A DNA stretch of 64,000 bases from Taeniopygia guttata (GCF_048771995.1 NC_133064.1:30855001-30919000); one strand, 5' to 3'; positions 20,888 to 53,538 are shown, numbered from the stretch's first letter. Notes: generated by a model not told the origin, from the sequence alone. Program-made: numbers and translations.

Positions 20888-21099
20888 CCATATCTTACAC
20901 TTTAAAAACCCATCTTAAAAGTGTAAGGGATTTTAGCTTTGTTTATCCGGTAGATGTTACAAAATGTTTGCGATAACTGTATATTTAGCTCCCATTAAAA
21001 TTTATCAAAAGACTTTTCATAGTACTCATGCTCCCATCCCATATGCACAAGGTAAAATGGAATCTAACAGAAGTATTTGTTTTAATACTGAAGTATAGC
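20888..21099. other. Unassigned
   Basis: AT-rich, no recognised feature; it lies between an LTR end and CR1-A. Confidence 0.3.
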
Positions 21100-21479
21100 T
21101 CCTTTCTTTTGCCTCAATCTTCAGTGGCAACCTCTCTTCCCACACCTTTCGAGTGGCTGAACAGCAGGATGGTGATTAGGAGAGAAAAGTCCCTCCCCCT
21201 GTAAGACAAGATGGGGTTCATGACCACCTGAGGAACATGAATGTACATCAGTCTATGGGACCCAGTGAGAGGCATCCCAGACTCCAGAGGGAATTGGCTG
21301 ATGTAGTTGTCAAGCCACTCTTCATGATATTTGAAAAGTCATGACAGTCAGCTGAAGTCCCAGATGACTGGAAAAGGGTAAGCATTGCCCCCATCTTTAA
21401 AGAGACTAGAAAGGTGGACCCTGGGAACTACCACCCTGTCAGCCTCACCTTTGTGCCTGGGAAGATCATGGAACAGACC

Positions 21480-22436
21480 TGTTGGAATCTGTGATATTTA
21501 AATGATCCTGAGATTGTAGAAAGCATCTGTCTTTCAGCCCCACTGCCAAAGAAGAAGTTGTAATTCGTCTGTGCTGGTTTTCAAGGTTGCTTATTCTTGC
21601 TTATCTATAACATGTTCTGTCTGACCTGCCGCAGGTCTGTCTTGCAGGACAGCGTGCGGGGCTCTGCCCCTCAGTGGGATGTTACAAACATTATATACCA
21701 GAAACTACATGTGCCATATTTACAATAATGTGCCAATATCTATCATCTACGTTGAACAGTGTGTCCCCAGCCTAAACCAATAGAAAAATGCCAACACTAC
21801 AGTGAAACATGGAGGGCATGAAGAAGAAGAAAAAGGACAAGGCACGCCCAATTTCCTCCATCTTGCCCCCTTTGAACCCCTTATCTAGAATCCTAAAATT
21901 CTACTTTTGCACCCGTGCTGTTGCATTGCTCTCGGGCAATGGTTGTTCCCTCCCCACTGGGACCCCTGTAACTGGGATCTGATATTATGATCCCCTCCTT
22001 CCTGCCCCAATGGGGTTGGCGGAGGGCCAAAGAGCCCTCCCTGTCCTGAGCCTAGATAAGGCTCTGTCCCTTCCTGGTTCTCTCTCTTTTCCCCTTCATC
22101 TCATGGAATAAACAGCTTAACCACATCAGGGGAATTGAAGCCTCTTTTGGGAATCTTTGCCCAACTCCTGACCCACCTTCCCTCAAGGCCCCTGTATACC
22201 TGGGCTAGTCTGGTGATTTGGGGGCTGTGAGGGATAGGCGTGTCACCATGCCACATTAAGTATTACTTATATCCAATGCTCAGAGCTTGTAATTCATCCT
22301 GTGAGACTGAAAACTCTTTTCCATGGACAGAGATCACAGACAGTGTCACTCGGGGCTCTGTACAGGGGGGTTTCTGACCCCCTGCCAGGGTCCCAGACCT
22401 TCCTGGGCAGCCAGAGGGATGCCCTGGATTCCCACA
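21480..22436 (+). mobile_element. Solo LTR J (6-bp duplication) in CR1-A
   Basis: 957 bp, TGTTGGAATC to TTCCCACA, with perfect 6-bp duplication cagacc (21474-21479 and 22437-22442). AATAAA at about 22107-22112. The CR1 phrase gaacagaccctcctggaag is restored when it is removed, which fixes both borders. The 6-bp duplication suggests class II. Confidence 0.9.
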
Positions 22437-23336
22437 CAGACCCTCCTGGAAGCTCTGCTGAGGTACATGGAGGACAGGGAAGTGATTTGGGACAGACAGC
22501 ACAGCTTCACCAAGGGCAAGTCCTGCCTGACCAACCCAGTGACCTTCTCTGATGGTATGACTATATCAGTGGAGAAGGGAAGGGCTACAGATATCATTTA
22601 TCTGGACTTCTGTAAATCTATTGACAGTCCCCCACAACATCCTTCTCTCAAAATTGGAGAGAGGTATATTCAATGGTTGGATGGTCACGTCCAGAGGGTA
22701 GTGGTCAGCAGCTCAGTCCTGATGGAAATCAGTGACCAGTGGTGTCCCTCAAGGGTCTGTATTGGGACCAGTCTTATATCTTCATTAATGACACAGATAA
22801 AGGGATCAAGGGCACCCTCAGAAAATTTGCAGATGACACCAAGCTCAGTGGTGCAGGTGAAACACGGGAAGGATGGGGCCATTGAGAGGGACCTGGACAA
22901 GCTTGAAAAGTTCACCCATGAGATTCTCATTAAGTGCAAAGTGCTGCACCTGGGTTAGGGCAACACCCAGTATCAATCCAGGCTGGGGGATGAACAGATT
23001 GAGAGCAGCCCTACCGAGAAGGATGTCAGGGTGCTGGTGGAGAGAGGTTGGACATGCAGAGAGACCTCAACAAATTAGAGAACTGGGCAATCGCCAACCA
23101 TATTGAGTTCAACAGGGGCAAGTGCCAGATTCTGCACCTGGGACAGGGCAACCCTGGATGTATGAACAGACTGGGGAATGAGATGCTGGAAAGCAGTGCC
23201 ACAGAAAGGGACCTGCAGGTCCTGGTCAATGGCAAATTGAATATGAGTCAGCAATGCCCTGGCAGGCAAAAGGATCAACCATGTCTTGGGTGCATCAGGC
23301 ACAGCATTGCCAGCCAGTTAAAGGGAGGTGATTGTC

Positions 23337-23948
23337 TGTCTTGGGGTCACTTTATGATACTGTATCCCCTATAATCTGCTTTATGCCCAGATATGGGTCC
23401 TGTAGCTTTAAGCTAGGCCCAGGGAAAGGGGGAGGACCAGTGGAATTCTTTCAGCAAGGTTTTCACACATCCTCCCCTGGGTTCTCTCTCAGCTCTGTTG
23501 TTTAGCACAGACAGACAGAGGACATAGTTGCTTTTTAGCTAGTTTCTTTTTTGTTAGCTGAGGCAAGAAGTTTTTTCCTGGGACTGTGGCTTCTTCTGGA
23601 ACTGTTTAGCTCTTCTCCAGTCTGAAACACTAGAACATTGCCGGGAGCCACACGTCACGGCCCAGAGGGAAGGCCCTGGGATGCCACACCCCAGCTCCAG
23701 ATCTCAGAAGAGCAAGAGCAGGACTCTAAAAATTCCACCAGTTTTCTCCACAACAAGAAGGTTTATTATCTAATATTATTAATTTTCTTTTTCGTGCCTG
23801 TGTGCATCCTGCTTGTCAAATAAACAGGTTGGAGTTTTTTTCACTTTCCTCCAAGAAATTCCTTTTGAACCTGTAGGAGAGGGGCTGCCGAAAACTGCCT
23901 TCCATTCATCTCAGGACGTTTCCTCCTAATTTGTCTCAAACCGAGACA
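23337..23948 (+). mobile_element. Solo LTR, family H, copy 3 (ERVL-type)
   Basis: 612 bp, TGTCTTGGGG to CCGAGACA, perfect 5-bp duplication ttgtc (23332-23336 and 23949-23953). AATAAA near 23818. The 38-39 kb CR1 shows the uninterrupted target (gattgtcccaatctgctc). Confidence 0.9.
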
Positions 23949-24035
23949 TTGTCCCGATCTGCTCTGCACTGGGGTGGCCTCACCTTGAGTCCTGGGGGCA
24001 GTTTTGGGCACCACAATATAAGAAAGATATAAAGC

Positions 24036-25420
24036 TGTCGTGGTTTGACACGGAAAAATAATTTTTCTTGGAAGGAAGAGGTCAATTTGGATATTGACAA
24101 ATTGAAGGTGGACACACCTCTGAGAACACAGAGGGGTTAAAAGCAGAATTCCCAGGAGAACTCGCTCTCTTTGGTTCCGGTTCTCTCCTGCCCGGCCACG
24201 AGCTGGGTGGGGGAGGGGAAAAGCCATGTGGCCTTTGGAGGTAGGCCCAAGGGTGGAGGGACTGGAACCAGGCCTGGCCCCCTGCAGATGGAAGGGTGGA
24301 GAAATCTGGGATGTCTTCGTTTTCCCCCCCAGAGTCTCTCTCTCTCGAGAGAGAGAAAGAGACAGCGGTGGTTTTGCCAGCAGTTCACCGCAGGGAAGGA
24401 GAAGAGCGGGGGAGGGGCTGCAAGGTGCCCAGCTGCCGTGGGAGCTGGAGCCTGGGCAGCGAGCCATCTTTGGGAGTCGGGACATTAAACCCTTCCTTGA
24501 GAAATGAAAGCATTGTGAAATTTTTCTCCTCCTCGGTTTGAAAGAGAGGAAGAGAGACAGCTTTGACCCTGGGATGTTAGAAGGAGAAATTCTAGGTGGG
24601 AAGAGATGATGGAGTGGCTTTTGGCTGGACTTTATCTTGGTAGCCACAGACTGAACCGATCTTCTCCTCCAAGAGAGACTGTATTTTAGGAGGATGCCGG
24701 TGAGACAAAGAGACCTGCTTCAGCTGGGAAAAGACAGAAGTGGAGCGAACAGAGAAAAGTTAGGGAGGTTTGTGGTGGTGCCCCCTGTCTTCAGAGAAGA
24801 AGAAGAGAAGAAGATCTCTGTTCTTGGACCCTCAGCCCCAGGGGAAAATTGGGGGGACTGTGGTCCCAAAAATGAAAAACTGAACTGTTGTTTTTTCCCC
24901 TCTTGGCAGGGCATCCTTGAAAAAAAAAGAATCCTAAAAGCAGTCTGTCCATCCATGCATTGGTGGTGAGAGCACTGTGCATGGAAAGGAGAGGGTCACC
25001 ATTGGAAAACTTTTTTTTCTCTGGGCGGTGCCATGTGTGACATGGAAGCACAGGGTGTGGCAGCTGTGTTTCTTGGGGGGTCTGTGGCACAGGAGGGGAT
25101 CCTCTCTCCCTTGATGGACTGAGAATCAATTGTCTGGAAGGTGGAAACCTGATTGGGGTCCAGATTGTGTCTCACTGTGGTTTGTTGGAGTTGGGTGGTG
25201 GGAGGAGGAATGCTTTGGAAGGTTTTCATTTTTATTTTTGTGTGTGCTTTTTTCTTTTTCCTTTTATAGTAGTATAGTAGTAGTAGCTTAATAAAGTTTT
25301 TTTCCTTGTTATTAAGCTTGGGCCTGCTTTGCTCTGTTCTCAATCGCATTTCACAGCATTCAATTGAGAGATTGTATTTTCATGGGGGCACTGGCATTGT
25401 GCCAGTGTCAAACCATAACA
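24036..25420 (+). mobile_element. Solo LTR, family I, copy 2 (ERVL-type)
   Basis: 1385 bp, TGTCGTGGTTTGACAC to GTGTCAAACCATAACA, matching 8849-10248 in reverse. AATAAA near 25291 (cttaataaag). It interrupts CR1-B within ataaagctattag; the flanks aaagc and aagct leave the exact duplication unclear. Confidence 0.88.
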
Positions 25421-25689
25421 AGCTAATAGAGAGTGTCCAAGGGAGGGCAACAAAGGTGGTGAACGGCCTTGAGGGAAGCCATACGAGGAGCAGCTGAGGT
25501 CACTTGGCTTGTTCATCCTGGAGGAGACTGAGGTCAGACCTCATTGCAGTCTACAATTTTCTCATGAGGGGAGGAGGAGGGGCAGGTACTGATCTCCTCT
25601 CTGTGGAGACCTGGCCTGAAGTTGTGTCAGGGGAGGTTTAGTTTGGATATTAGAAAAATATTTTTCCCCCAGAGGGTGGTTGGGCACTG

Positions 25690-26395
25690 TGTCGGAACTC
25701 TAAATGTCCCTCAGACATTTTCAGAGGTTCCAGGCCTTGGTCAGAAGCATTTTAGACCCTGGCAAGCAGCTGAAAACAGCTGTGATTTTGAGTTTGAGCC
25801 ATGGAATGAGTTACCAACTTTGAAGGTGGAACAAGCGGTCACAGAGGGTTAGATGGTATAGTAAAAGTAGTTACAAATTAGAGGGGAAAATTTTTTTGTA
25901 TTGTACAGGGGGGTTTTAACACCTGTACAGGGGGGTTTTACTTTGTACAGGGGGGTCAGGAGTTCTAAGATGGAGGAAAGTGGGCCTGATCCTGTTCTTC
26001 CTCCTTCTTCTTCCTTGCCTCCATGTTCTTGGTGATGTTGGCACTCACAGATTGGTTTAGAGTAGAAAAGCACATTGTAACATAGATAGTAGGTATTGGG
26101 GAAAATCTGTAAACATATAATACGTAATATATCATATAAAAGATAGCAGCAGCCCTGGGCGGGGAGGGAGACGACGAAGACACCGGACAGTGAGGGTGTC
26201 AGGAGTGTGTGTGTCTCTGCCTGGGCTGCTGACCAAAGCAGCCGCCGTGGGCGAAGACAATCTTTTAGATAACTCGCAATAAACTGCCTTGAGACCGAAC
26301 AACAAGAGGCTGTGGAGTTTTTCTTTGGAAGCACAGGTTGAAGGAGAGACTTTACTACCACACGAGACCCCTGAATCAATCCCGGGGTTCTCACA
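25690..26395 (+). mobile_element. Solo LTR K (6-bp duplication)
   Basis: 706 bp, TGTCGGAACTC to GGTTCTCACA, perfect duplication gcactg (25684-25689 and 26396-26401). AATAAA at about 26279. Three copies of tgtacaggggggt lie at about 25905-25954. The duplication length fits a class II ERV. Confidence 0.9.
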
Positions 26396-26995
26396 GCACT
26401 GGAATGGACTCCCCAGGGAAGTGGTCACAGCACCAAGCCTGACAGAGTTCAAGAAGTGTTTGGACAATACTTTTGGACACATGGTGTGACTCTTGGGGAT
26501 GATGCTGTGCAAGGCCAGGAGGTGGACTCGATGATCCTTGTGGGTCCCATCCAACTCAGCATATTGTGTGACAAGTATTCCTATGAGCCAGCAATGTCCA
26601 CTTGCAGCCCAGGAACACCCTGTGTCCTGGGCTGCGTCCAAAGCAGCATGGGCAGCAGGGCGAAGGAGGATTCTGCCTCTCTGCTCTGCTTTGGTGAGAC
26701 CCCACCTGCAGAGCTGCCTCCAGCTCTGGGTCCCCAGCACAGGAAAGACATCAGTCTTGGAGCAAGTACAGAGGAGGCCACCAAGATGATTAGAGGGATG
26801 GAGCATCTCTGCTATGAGGAAAGGCTGAGTTGGGATTGTTCACCCTGAAAAAGAGAAGGCTTTGGGGTGACCTATTTGTGGGTTTTCAGTACCTGAAGGG
26901 AGCCTACAAGAAAGATGAGGAGAGACTATTTACAAGGGCCTGGAGTGACAGGACAAGGGAGAATGGCTTCAAACTGAGAGTAGGTTTAGAGTAAT

Positions 26996-28869
26996 GTGTT
27001 GGTTTGACAGAGCCTGATTTTTTTTTTTTTTTTTTGGGGGCGGGGGGGGAAGCCACAGAGGTGGCTTCTGTGAGAAGCTGCCAGAAACTTCCACTGTGTC
27101 CGACAGAACCAATCTCCAATGGCTCTGAAGATGGACATGCTGCTGGCCCAATTAGAGAAGTTGGTATCACCTCTGTGATGACATATTTAAGAAGGAAATC
27201 AAAACTGCATGCAGCTTTTTTTTCCCCTAGGGGTGGCAAGGTGCTGCCACTGGGACCATCCTGGTGCCAGGTGCGGCCACGTGGCTGAAACAGCCACGTG
27301 GCCGCCACCATCTCGGCATGGCCCGCAGTGAACATTGCCTGCCTGGCTGCCCCTAGCCAGCTGTGCCATGAACAGAAGGGCAGGGGCAGTGGCAGTGGCT
27401 TCTCCTTCCTGGCACCCTGCATGAAAAGAAGTGTTGAATGGCACTGGTGGCATGGTGGCTGGCACTGCCTGCACAGTCACAGCGGGGATCACATGGCTAG
27501 CAGCGGAAACAGAGTGACCAATTCCCTGACGCTGAACCTAGACAAAATCAACTTCTCAGCGCTGAGAGACCCTGCAGAAATCATTGAACTGATAAAAGTT
27601 GTTGGCAGTAGTACTTCCGAGCACTAGTTTTTTCCTCCTAGTTGGAGAAAAGAGGAGGAAGTGAGGACATGTGGAGAACACCAACATGGTGACACCAAGG
27701 TCAATGAAAAGAAAGAGTGGGAGGAGGTGGTCCAAACATCAGAGCTGAGAGCCTTTTGCAAGCCATGGTGAAGACTATAATAAAACAAACTGTCTCCCTG
27801 TAATCCATGAAGTTCAGGGGGGATGCAGAGATCCACTCACAGCCTGTGGGAAAAGGTACTGATGCTAGAACAGGTGGATGCTAAAAAAGCTGTAATCCAG
27901 TGACAGATCTGAACAGAGAGAGAGGGCCTTTGCTTCCAGAGGTAGAGAAAAGGGGCCCTTGTTTCCAAACTAGAGCAGCTCATCCTTAAAAGGCTACACC
28001 CCATGGACTAAATGACCCACACCATGCAGTTTTGGGAAGACAACTTTTGCCCATGGGAGGGACTCACATTACAGCAGGTCGGGCGGGACTGCTGCTCATG
28101 AAATTAAAACCATGCTAGAGGAATTCACAGAAAACTCTCCCGTGGGAAGGACCTCACAGCATAACAGAAAAAAGGACTCCTTTCCCTAAGCAAACTGAAG
28201 ATTTTCTCTGGGCGGTGCCATGTGTGACATGGAAACACAAGAAGGTACAAATGTGTTTCCTTGGGGGTCTGTGGTACAAGAGAGATTCCTCTCTCCCTTA
28301 ATAAACTAAGAATTGATTTTATGAAGGGTGGTAACTTGATTAAAGGTCCAAGTTTTGTCTCACCATGTTTTGTTAGAAATTAGGTGGAGGGAGGAGGAAT
28401 GCTTTAGAAAGTTTTCATCCTAGATTCTGCGTGTGTCTTTTATTATAGTAGTAGGTTAATAAAGTTTTTTTCTTTATTTCTAAGCTTAAACCTGCTCTAC
28501 TCTGTTCCTAATCGCATCTCACAGCACTCATCTAGGGAAGGTGTATTTTCATAGGGGCACTGGCACTGTGCCAGTGTCAAATCATGACACTGAAGAAAGA
28601 TTTTGAGTGAAGAACTGACCAAAACCCCCATGCCCTGTCTCCCTGCACTCTCAGTGGGAAGGAGGGAGGGGCTGGGGGGAAAAAAGGTTCTTTAAGGGCT
28701 TATCTTATTTCTCATTACCCTCCTCTGACTCTGTTAATAGTACATTTACTTAATAACTTCAAGTTTGAGCCTGTTTTGCCCTTAAAGTGTTTTCTCCTAA
28801 TCTTTATCTCAAGTCATGAACCCTTCATTACGATTTTCATGAGTACCTGATATTTTAACCAGTATCAAA
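26996..28869 (+). mobile_element. ERVL-type LTR composite, family I-related
   Basis: It starts TGTTGGTTTGACAG after CR1-A. The segment to 28587 shares its last 380 bases with family I (ctctgggcggtgccatgtg, cttaataaag-type signal, CAAATCATGACA). A second related end (AGTATCAAATCATGACA) lies at 28869, before CR1-A resumes with attagatattagg. This looks like two LTR ends in tandem or one nested in another. T- and G-runs occupy 27018-27050. Confidence 0.65.
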
Positions 28870-29095
28870 TCATGACAATTAGATATTAGGAAGAAATTCT
28901 TCCCTATGAGGGTGATGAGGCACTGGAACCGGTTGCCCAGAGAAGCTGTGGCTGCCCCATCCCTGGAAGTGTTCAAGGCCAGGTTGGACAGGGCTCTGAG
29001 CAACCTGGTCTAGTTGTCCCTGCCCCGGCAGGGGGACTGGAACTAGATGATCTTTAAGGTCCCTTCCAACCCAGGCCATTCTATGACTCTACGAT

Positions 29096-29968
29096 AGTGC
29101 TGCCTGGGCAGAAAATCTGGTTATGAAAGTACGCCACGTCGATGTTCATGTACTTAAGAGTCAGGCCACTGAAGAAGAACATCGGAACAACCAGCAGGTG
29201 GATCAGGGTGCTGGGTTTGAAGTGGCTCAGGTCAATTTGGATTGGCAACATAAGGGGAAGAGATGCAACTTTTAGTTGGAGGAGTCAACTTGCCCATGGA
29301 CACTATCACGCAGGTTATCCATGAATGTGAAACATGCGCTGCAATCAAGCAGGGCCAAGTGGTTAAAGCCTCTGTGATATAGAGGACAACGGCTGAAATA
29401 TAAGTATGGAGAGGCCTGACTATATCACATTCCCCCAAAGCCGTGGTGGCAAGCACCGTGTGTTTACAATGCTAGAAGCAACCACAGGATGGCTGAAAAT
29501 ATACCTTGTGCCCCATGGCACCACCCAGAATACTGTCCTGGGCCTTGAAAAGCAAGTCTTATGGCAAAATGCCACACCAGAAAGAACTGAGTCAGACAAC
29601 AGGACTAATTTCTGAAACAACCTCATAGACATTTGGGCCAAAGAACATGGCACTAAGTGGGTGCATAACATTCCCTATCATGCACCAGCCTCTGGAAACA
29701 TTGAAAAATATAATGGACTGTTAAAGATGACACTGAGAACAATGGCTGGTGAGACCTTCAAACATTGGAATACACATTTAACAAAAGGCATCTGGTTAAT
29801 CAACACCAGAGGATGTGCCAAGCGGGCTGGCCCTGCCCAGTCAAAACTTTTATGTACTGTAGAAGGGGATAGTTCCTGTAGTGCACATTAAAAACATGCT
29901 GGGGGAAACAGTCTGGGTTATTCCTGCATGTACATAGTTGTTGGCTGGGGTTAAACCACACCACACCA
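29096..29968 (+). pseudogene. ERVL-type RNase H end and integrase remnant
   Basis: Translation in changing frames gives the RNase H C-terminus (AAWAENLV-like at about 29100), an integrase zinc region with CETCAAIKQ, a core with a GLEKQVLW segment and ESDN/RTNF, YHAPASG and a YNGLLK motif, to about 29890. A stump of LTR end (GGCTGGGGTTAAACCACA) follows at 29939-29962, so the rest of the 3' LTR is deleted. Several stops and frame changes make it non-functional. Confidence 0.75.
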
Positions 29969-30199
29969 CCTCCTACACTGTTTCCTCTCCCCTGCATTGT
30001 ATTTTCAGCAGACATCTGGTAAGTTGAAGTCTTCTGAAAGAGCAAAGGGTAATGTATGTGAGACTTCTCCCAACTGCTTATAGAGTGGTAGTGTGCACTT
30101 CAGGAGGACCCAGAGTATCTTAAAATGTGTTCAGAGGTATTGCTCTGTATTTCTGAAAAGAAAGTAGCTAACCAAGCTTTTCATATATCTGCATCACAA
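29969..30199. other. Unassigned, between ERV remnant and MIER3 3' end
   Basis: No recognised feature. It probably marks the edge between repeat-rich DNA and the host gene. Confidence 0.3.
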
Positions 30200-30220
30200 A
30201 TAAAGAAAAGTTCCCAGACA

Positions 30221-30226
30221 TTTATT
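30221..30226 (-). terminator. Candidate MIER3 polyadenylation signal
   Basis: TTTATT on plus is AATAAA on the gene strand. It is the last such signal before ERV-derived sequence begins. Earlier signals in the UTR could also be used. Confidence 0.5.
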
Positions 30227-33200
30227 TCTGGAATTGTACACCAGGTATTAAAGTACAACAAATAGAAAATAATGCTAAAAAAAAATAAAAATCAGTGTTT
30301 ATGTACAAATATTAAAACCAATGCAACAATAGCGACTTCCTCTTGAACATCTGATATTAAAATCGTGTCCCGATTGTCACAAAATTTGTTGTTATGCACA
30401 AGGTACTTTGAATAACTGGAATCGGTTTTATTAAGAGGACTATAACCATACCTTCTGTATTTTACAATTGATAGCATTTTCCTTCTTCCAATGAAAAATA
30501 GGAATAAAAAAATAGTAACCTTGTCGTTATTTTATAAATTACTGTATTTAGTTTCCCCATCTGTAGACAATGTGCTTGTAGTGCTGGGCAAAGTGTCTCT
30601 GTTGGTCAGTTTATACATTAGTTTACATTCAAAGTTGAAATACTTACCTAAAGACTTTGGTTGAATTAAGTACTATCACTATGTTCTACTTGATCTGAAG
30701 TTTTCATACATTTTTGATCCTCAGTTTTAAAAGTTAAAAACAGGAAACAATTACACAATTCATTGACCTAATAGTACACAATTTACTACTTTGACCATGG
30801 CAAGAGGAAAACTAAACCTTTAAAAACCTAACATGAGAAGATGATATATGAGTAACCAAAGTAAAAGTATTGCTATAATCACAGCACCAAGTTACACTTC
30901 TAAATGAACCAGCTATCCCCTTCAGATTCCCTGTATATTAAAAGGATACATTTACCAACACTGCAATTTCCCATTATGGATTTTTGGTTTGTTTGTATGA
31001 AAAACAAGTATAGCAGATGACAAAGAATTCATCACAGTTTGTTATAAGAATTGTGCTTCACCATCAAAGAACCAAGGCAATATAATTTCTTCATATGGTT
31101 GCAATTCAGTTGTTTTCATGCTGACTTTCAAAAGACAATTCTTTTAATAAACAGTAACAAGTTCTCAATTTTAAATGTTTCAACTGAGAGAAAAATAAAG
31201 TCCAGCTTCTAAATGAAAAATTCAATAAATAGCTATTTTACATGGATAAAGTTATCGTGGCACAAATTTATGAATGTCACATCAAGCATGCACAAAAATG
31301 TTACTATACACACAAGTAGTCAGAAAATATTGAACTATATATCTAAAAAGATATGAAGAATTAAATATTTACAAAATCTTGCAAATTATTGCCTCATTTT
31401 AACAAGGAATTAAAAGTAAACAATAACAGCTAGCTAGCCAACAAGCTAAATAAGACCAGCATTTAAAAATCTATTAGACTAGCTGAAATTAATTTTTCTC
31501 CCATAATTTTCTGAATTTTGGTCAAAAGTCTTTATTAAATAACTAAAGTGTCCATTCAACTTGCTGACAACCCAAGCCTTAGACAAGTATCTGTCTACAT
31601 TAAGAGCCCAGCAATGCATAGATTAATTGAATATATTACTGCATCAGCTAATGAGAATGGGCATGTTCATTTAAATGCAACTGTTATAAGCATTCAATCA
31701 TCTTTGTATAATGATTTTTATACAGACCAGCCACTCACTGTAAACCCATAGACCTGAATGTATAACAATGAAGGATTATGACCAGTATTTTACAAAATTA
31801 CATAAAATATGTTGATTCATAAAGAAAAAAACCAAGGTACACAGTTCAGCACAAAACACAGCAGCAAGAAGCTGACAACTTTGCTAAAAATGTCAGAATA
31901 CAACGCAGGGCCAAGGCTATCCATTATTTATTGTGTACTTACTAGGATTCTATATTTCAGATGCATAAGTTAAGAACTGATTACAAAATTATCTTTACTT
32001 GTGTCCACTGTGCTAAACTAATTAGTTTTAATATGATAAATGTGCTATTGTATAAATGCTTTAAAGTAATCTTCATTGCAGTGCTGTAAAGAAAACTCCA
32101 TACACTGCATCCATAACTCAGGATGTCAATGCAATTCACAGTAAGCATAATAAATACCCTCTTCCCTTTCAAATATTAAAGCCACTACTTTCTAATTACT
32201 CAGCATAACCTTGAAGCAACTATTACAAATATCAACAATGCAAGCCTAATCACTTTAATAATCAAAACAAGTTTGTGGCAATTAAATTTGTAGTATGAAC
32301 AATGCAAAGAAAAAGTATAGAGGGAAAGGGGTAATTCTACTGATGTTCTCCCACAAGAATTAGAGCTAACATTTTAAAGAAAACTTAATGAATGGCTAAA
32401 TTGCACTCAATGGTCAAAATAAAAATGTATTGAGTTTAAATAGTTGTTTTTATGGGAGACATTTTTACTCATCCTTTTCTATTTGACCAAAAGTGCTATT
32501 TTTGAGCTAATGACTTGCTAAACAAAAAAATGCAATCCACACCGAAGAAAAACTTTCAAATACATACTTCAAGGTTCTACTACTTCTATATAAACTAGAT
32601 AGCCCCTCAAAACTGTAACACATTGAACTGCAGTGCTCCAAACAATTTCTCTTCCAAAATGTAGACTGTTTAGTAGCAAATCTTAAGGTGTGCATACTGT
32701 AGCTTTATACAGCAGCTGTCTTAGGAAAGTTAAGTTACACAGGTGCATTAATCTTCAAAGTTGTGGACAAAACTCATCTGAATACAATAGCCTAAAATAT
32801 ATCTGTTTTAAGCCAGAAAGTTTAAAGTACACAGATACCTCCGGAAGCATAATTACTTCTGTGTAAGGTAGCCATGGCCTATAATTTTGCAACAGCCTCC
32901 AAGTGTAGGTCTTCATAATTTATTCATGTTATGTCCCTTGTGCTAGCTTCCACCAAGATGAAATTGCTGTTTTTTTTAAACTGAAGTGCTCTAGTTTAGT
33001 ATCACGAGAGAAGGTTCCATTTAAAAAACATCCTTGTATGTTTGTGCAGTTTAAGTTAAAGAAATCCATCCCTGCCCTTATAAGAAAAAAAAAAAAATTA
33101 AAATAAAATGCTACATTGAGCAGGGATCAGGAACAGTACCTGTAAACACTGTTATTACACTGCATCCATTATGGCAAAAGTAACTTTGCCTAAAAAGCCA

Positions 33201-33513
33201 TTCCAATCAGTTCAGAACTTCTGTGCTGGTTTTGAAATGTTGGCCTCTCTCTACAGGATTTAAAATAAATTTGAAGCAGAGCCTAAAGCTGCACCACAGA
33301 GTTCTCTTAGTTCCAAACTCTGCCAAACATTTCCACATTTATGGACTGAAAAAAGAAATTACTCTTGGTAAATCAAGATATAGTTCTATACATAAAAAGA
33401 CATCACTGATGTCAAAGTTCAAACTTCCAGTGAAAGACTAAGCAAACCTGATAGTTCCCATCAAGTTTACTACTACTGCATAAAGTACCCACTCTTTGTT
33501 TAGTTTTCCACAG
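30227..33513 (-). other. MIER3: MIER3 3' UTR
   Basis: About 3.3 kb of AT-rich sequence without repeats or long frames, directly following the MIER3 stop. Its length and lack of insertions suggest it is transcribed and conserved. No microRNA sites can be claimed by eye. Confidence 0.7.

Positions 33514-53538
<20,025 letters not shown>

Larger units (their letters stand above)
23046..26585 (+). mobile_element. CR1-B LINE inserted in CR1-A
   Basis: It begins mid-ORF (cagagagacctcaacaaattagag), repeating a segment CR1-A has already encoded. It ends at the CR1 3' end (catccaactcagcatattg), after which CR1-A resumes with gagccagcaatg. It is a near relative of the CR1 at 38395-39632. It is interrupted by three LTRs at 23337-23948, 24036-25420 and 25690-26395. 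5'-truncated and non-coding. Confidence 0.75.
21100..29095 (+). mobile_element. CR1-A LINE, broken by five nested insertions
   Basis: Pieces at about 21100-21479, 22437-23045, 26586-26995 and 28870-29095 follow the order of one CR1: RT start (DDWKRVSIAPIFK-type coding), RT palm (QHSFTKGKSCLTNP, DIIYLDFCK), thumb, C-terminal domain and 3' UTR. The interruptions are LTR J, CR1-B (itself carrying three LTRs) and the ERVL-type LTR at 26996-28869. Total CR1-A sequence is about 1.6 kb spread over 8 kb. The 3' end abuts ERVL coding at 29096. All frames are broken. Confidence 0.8.

Noticed and set aside
26996..28869. A clean target duplication for the ERVL composite in CR1-A
   Set aside because: The flanks ttaga/gtaa and attag do not give an unambiguous repeat, so none is claimed.
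1..30000. SETD9 or another host gene beyond the MIER3 3' end
   Set aside because: No SET-domain or other host coding could be seen; every coding trace there is retroviral or CR1.
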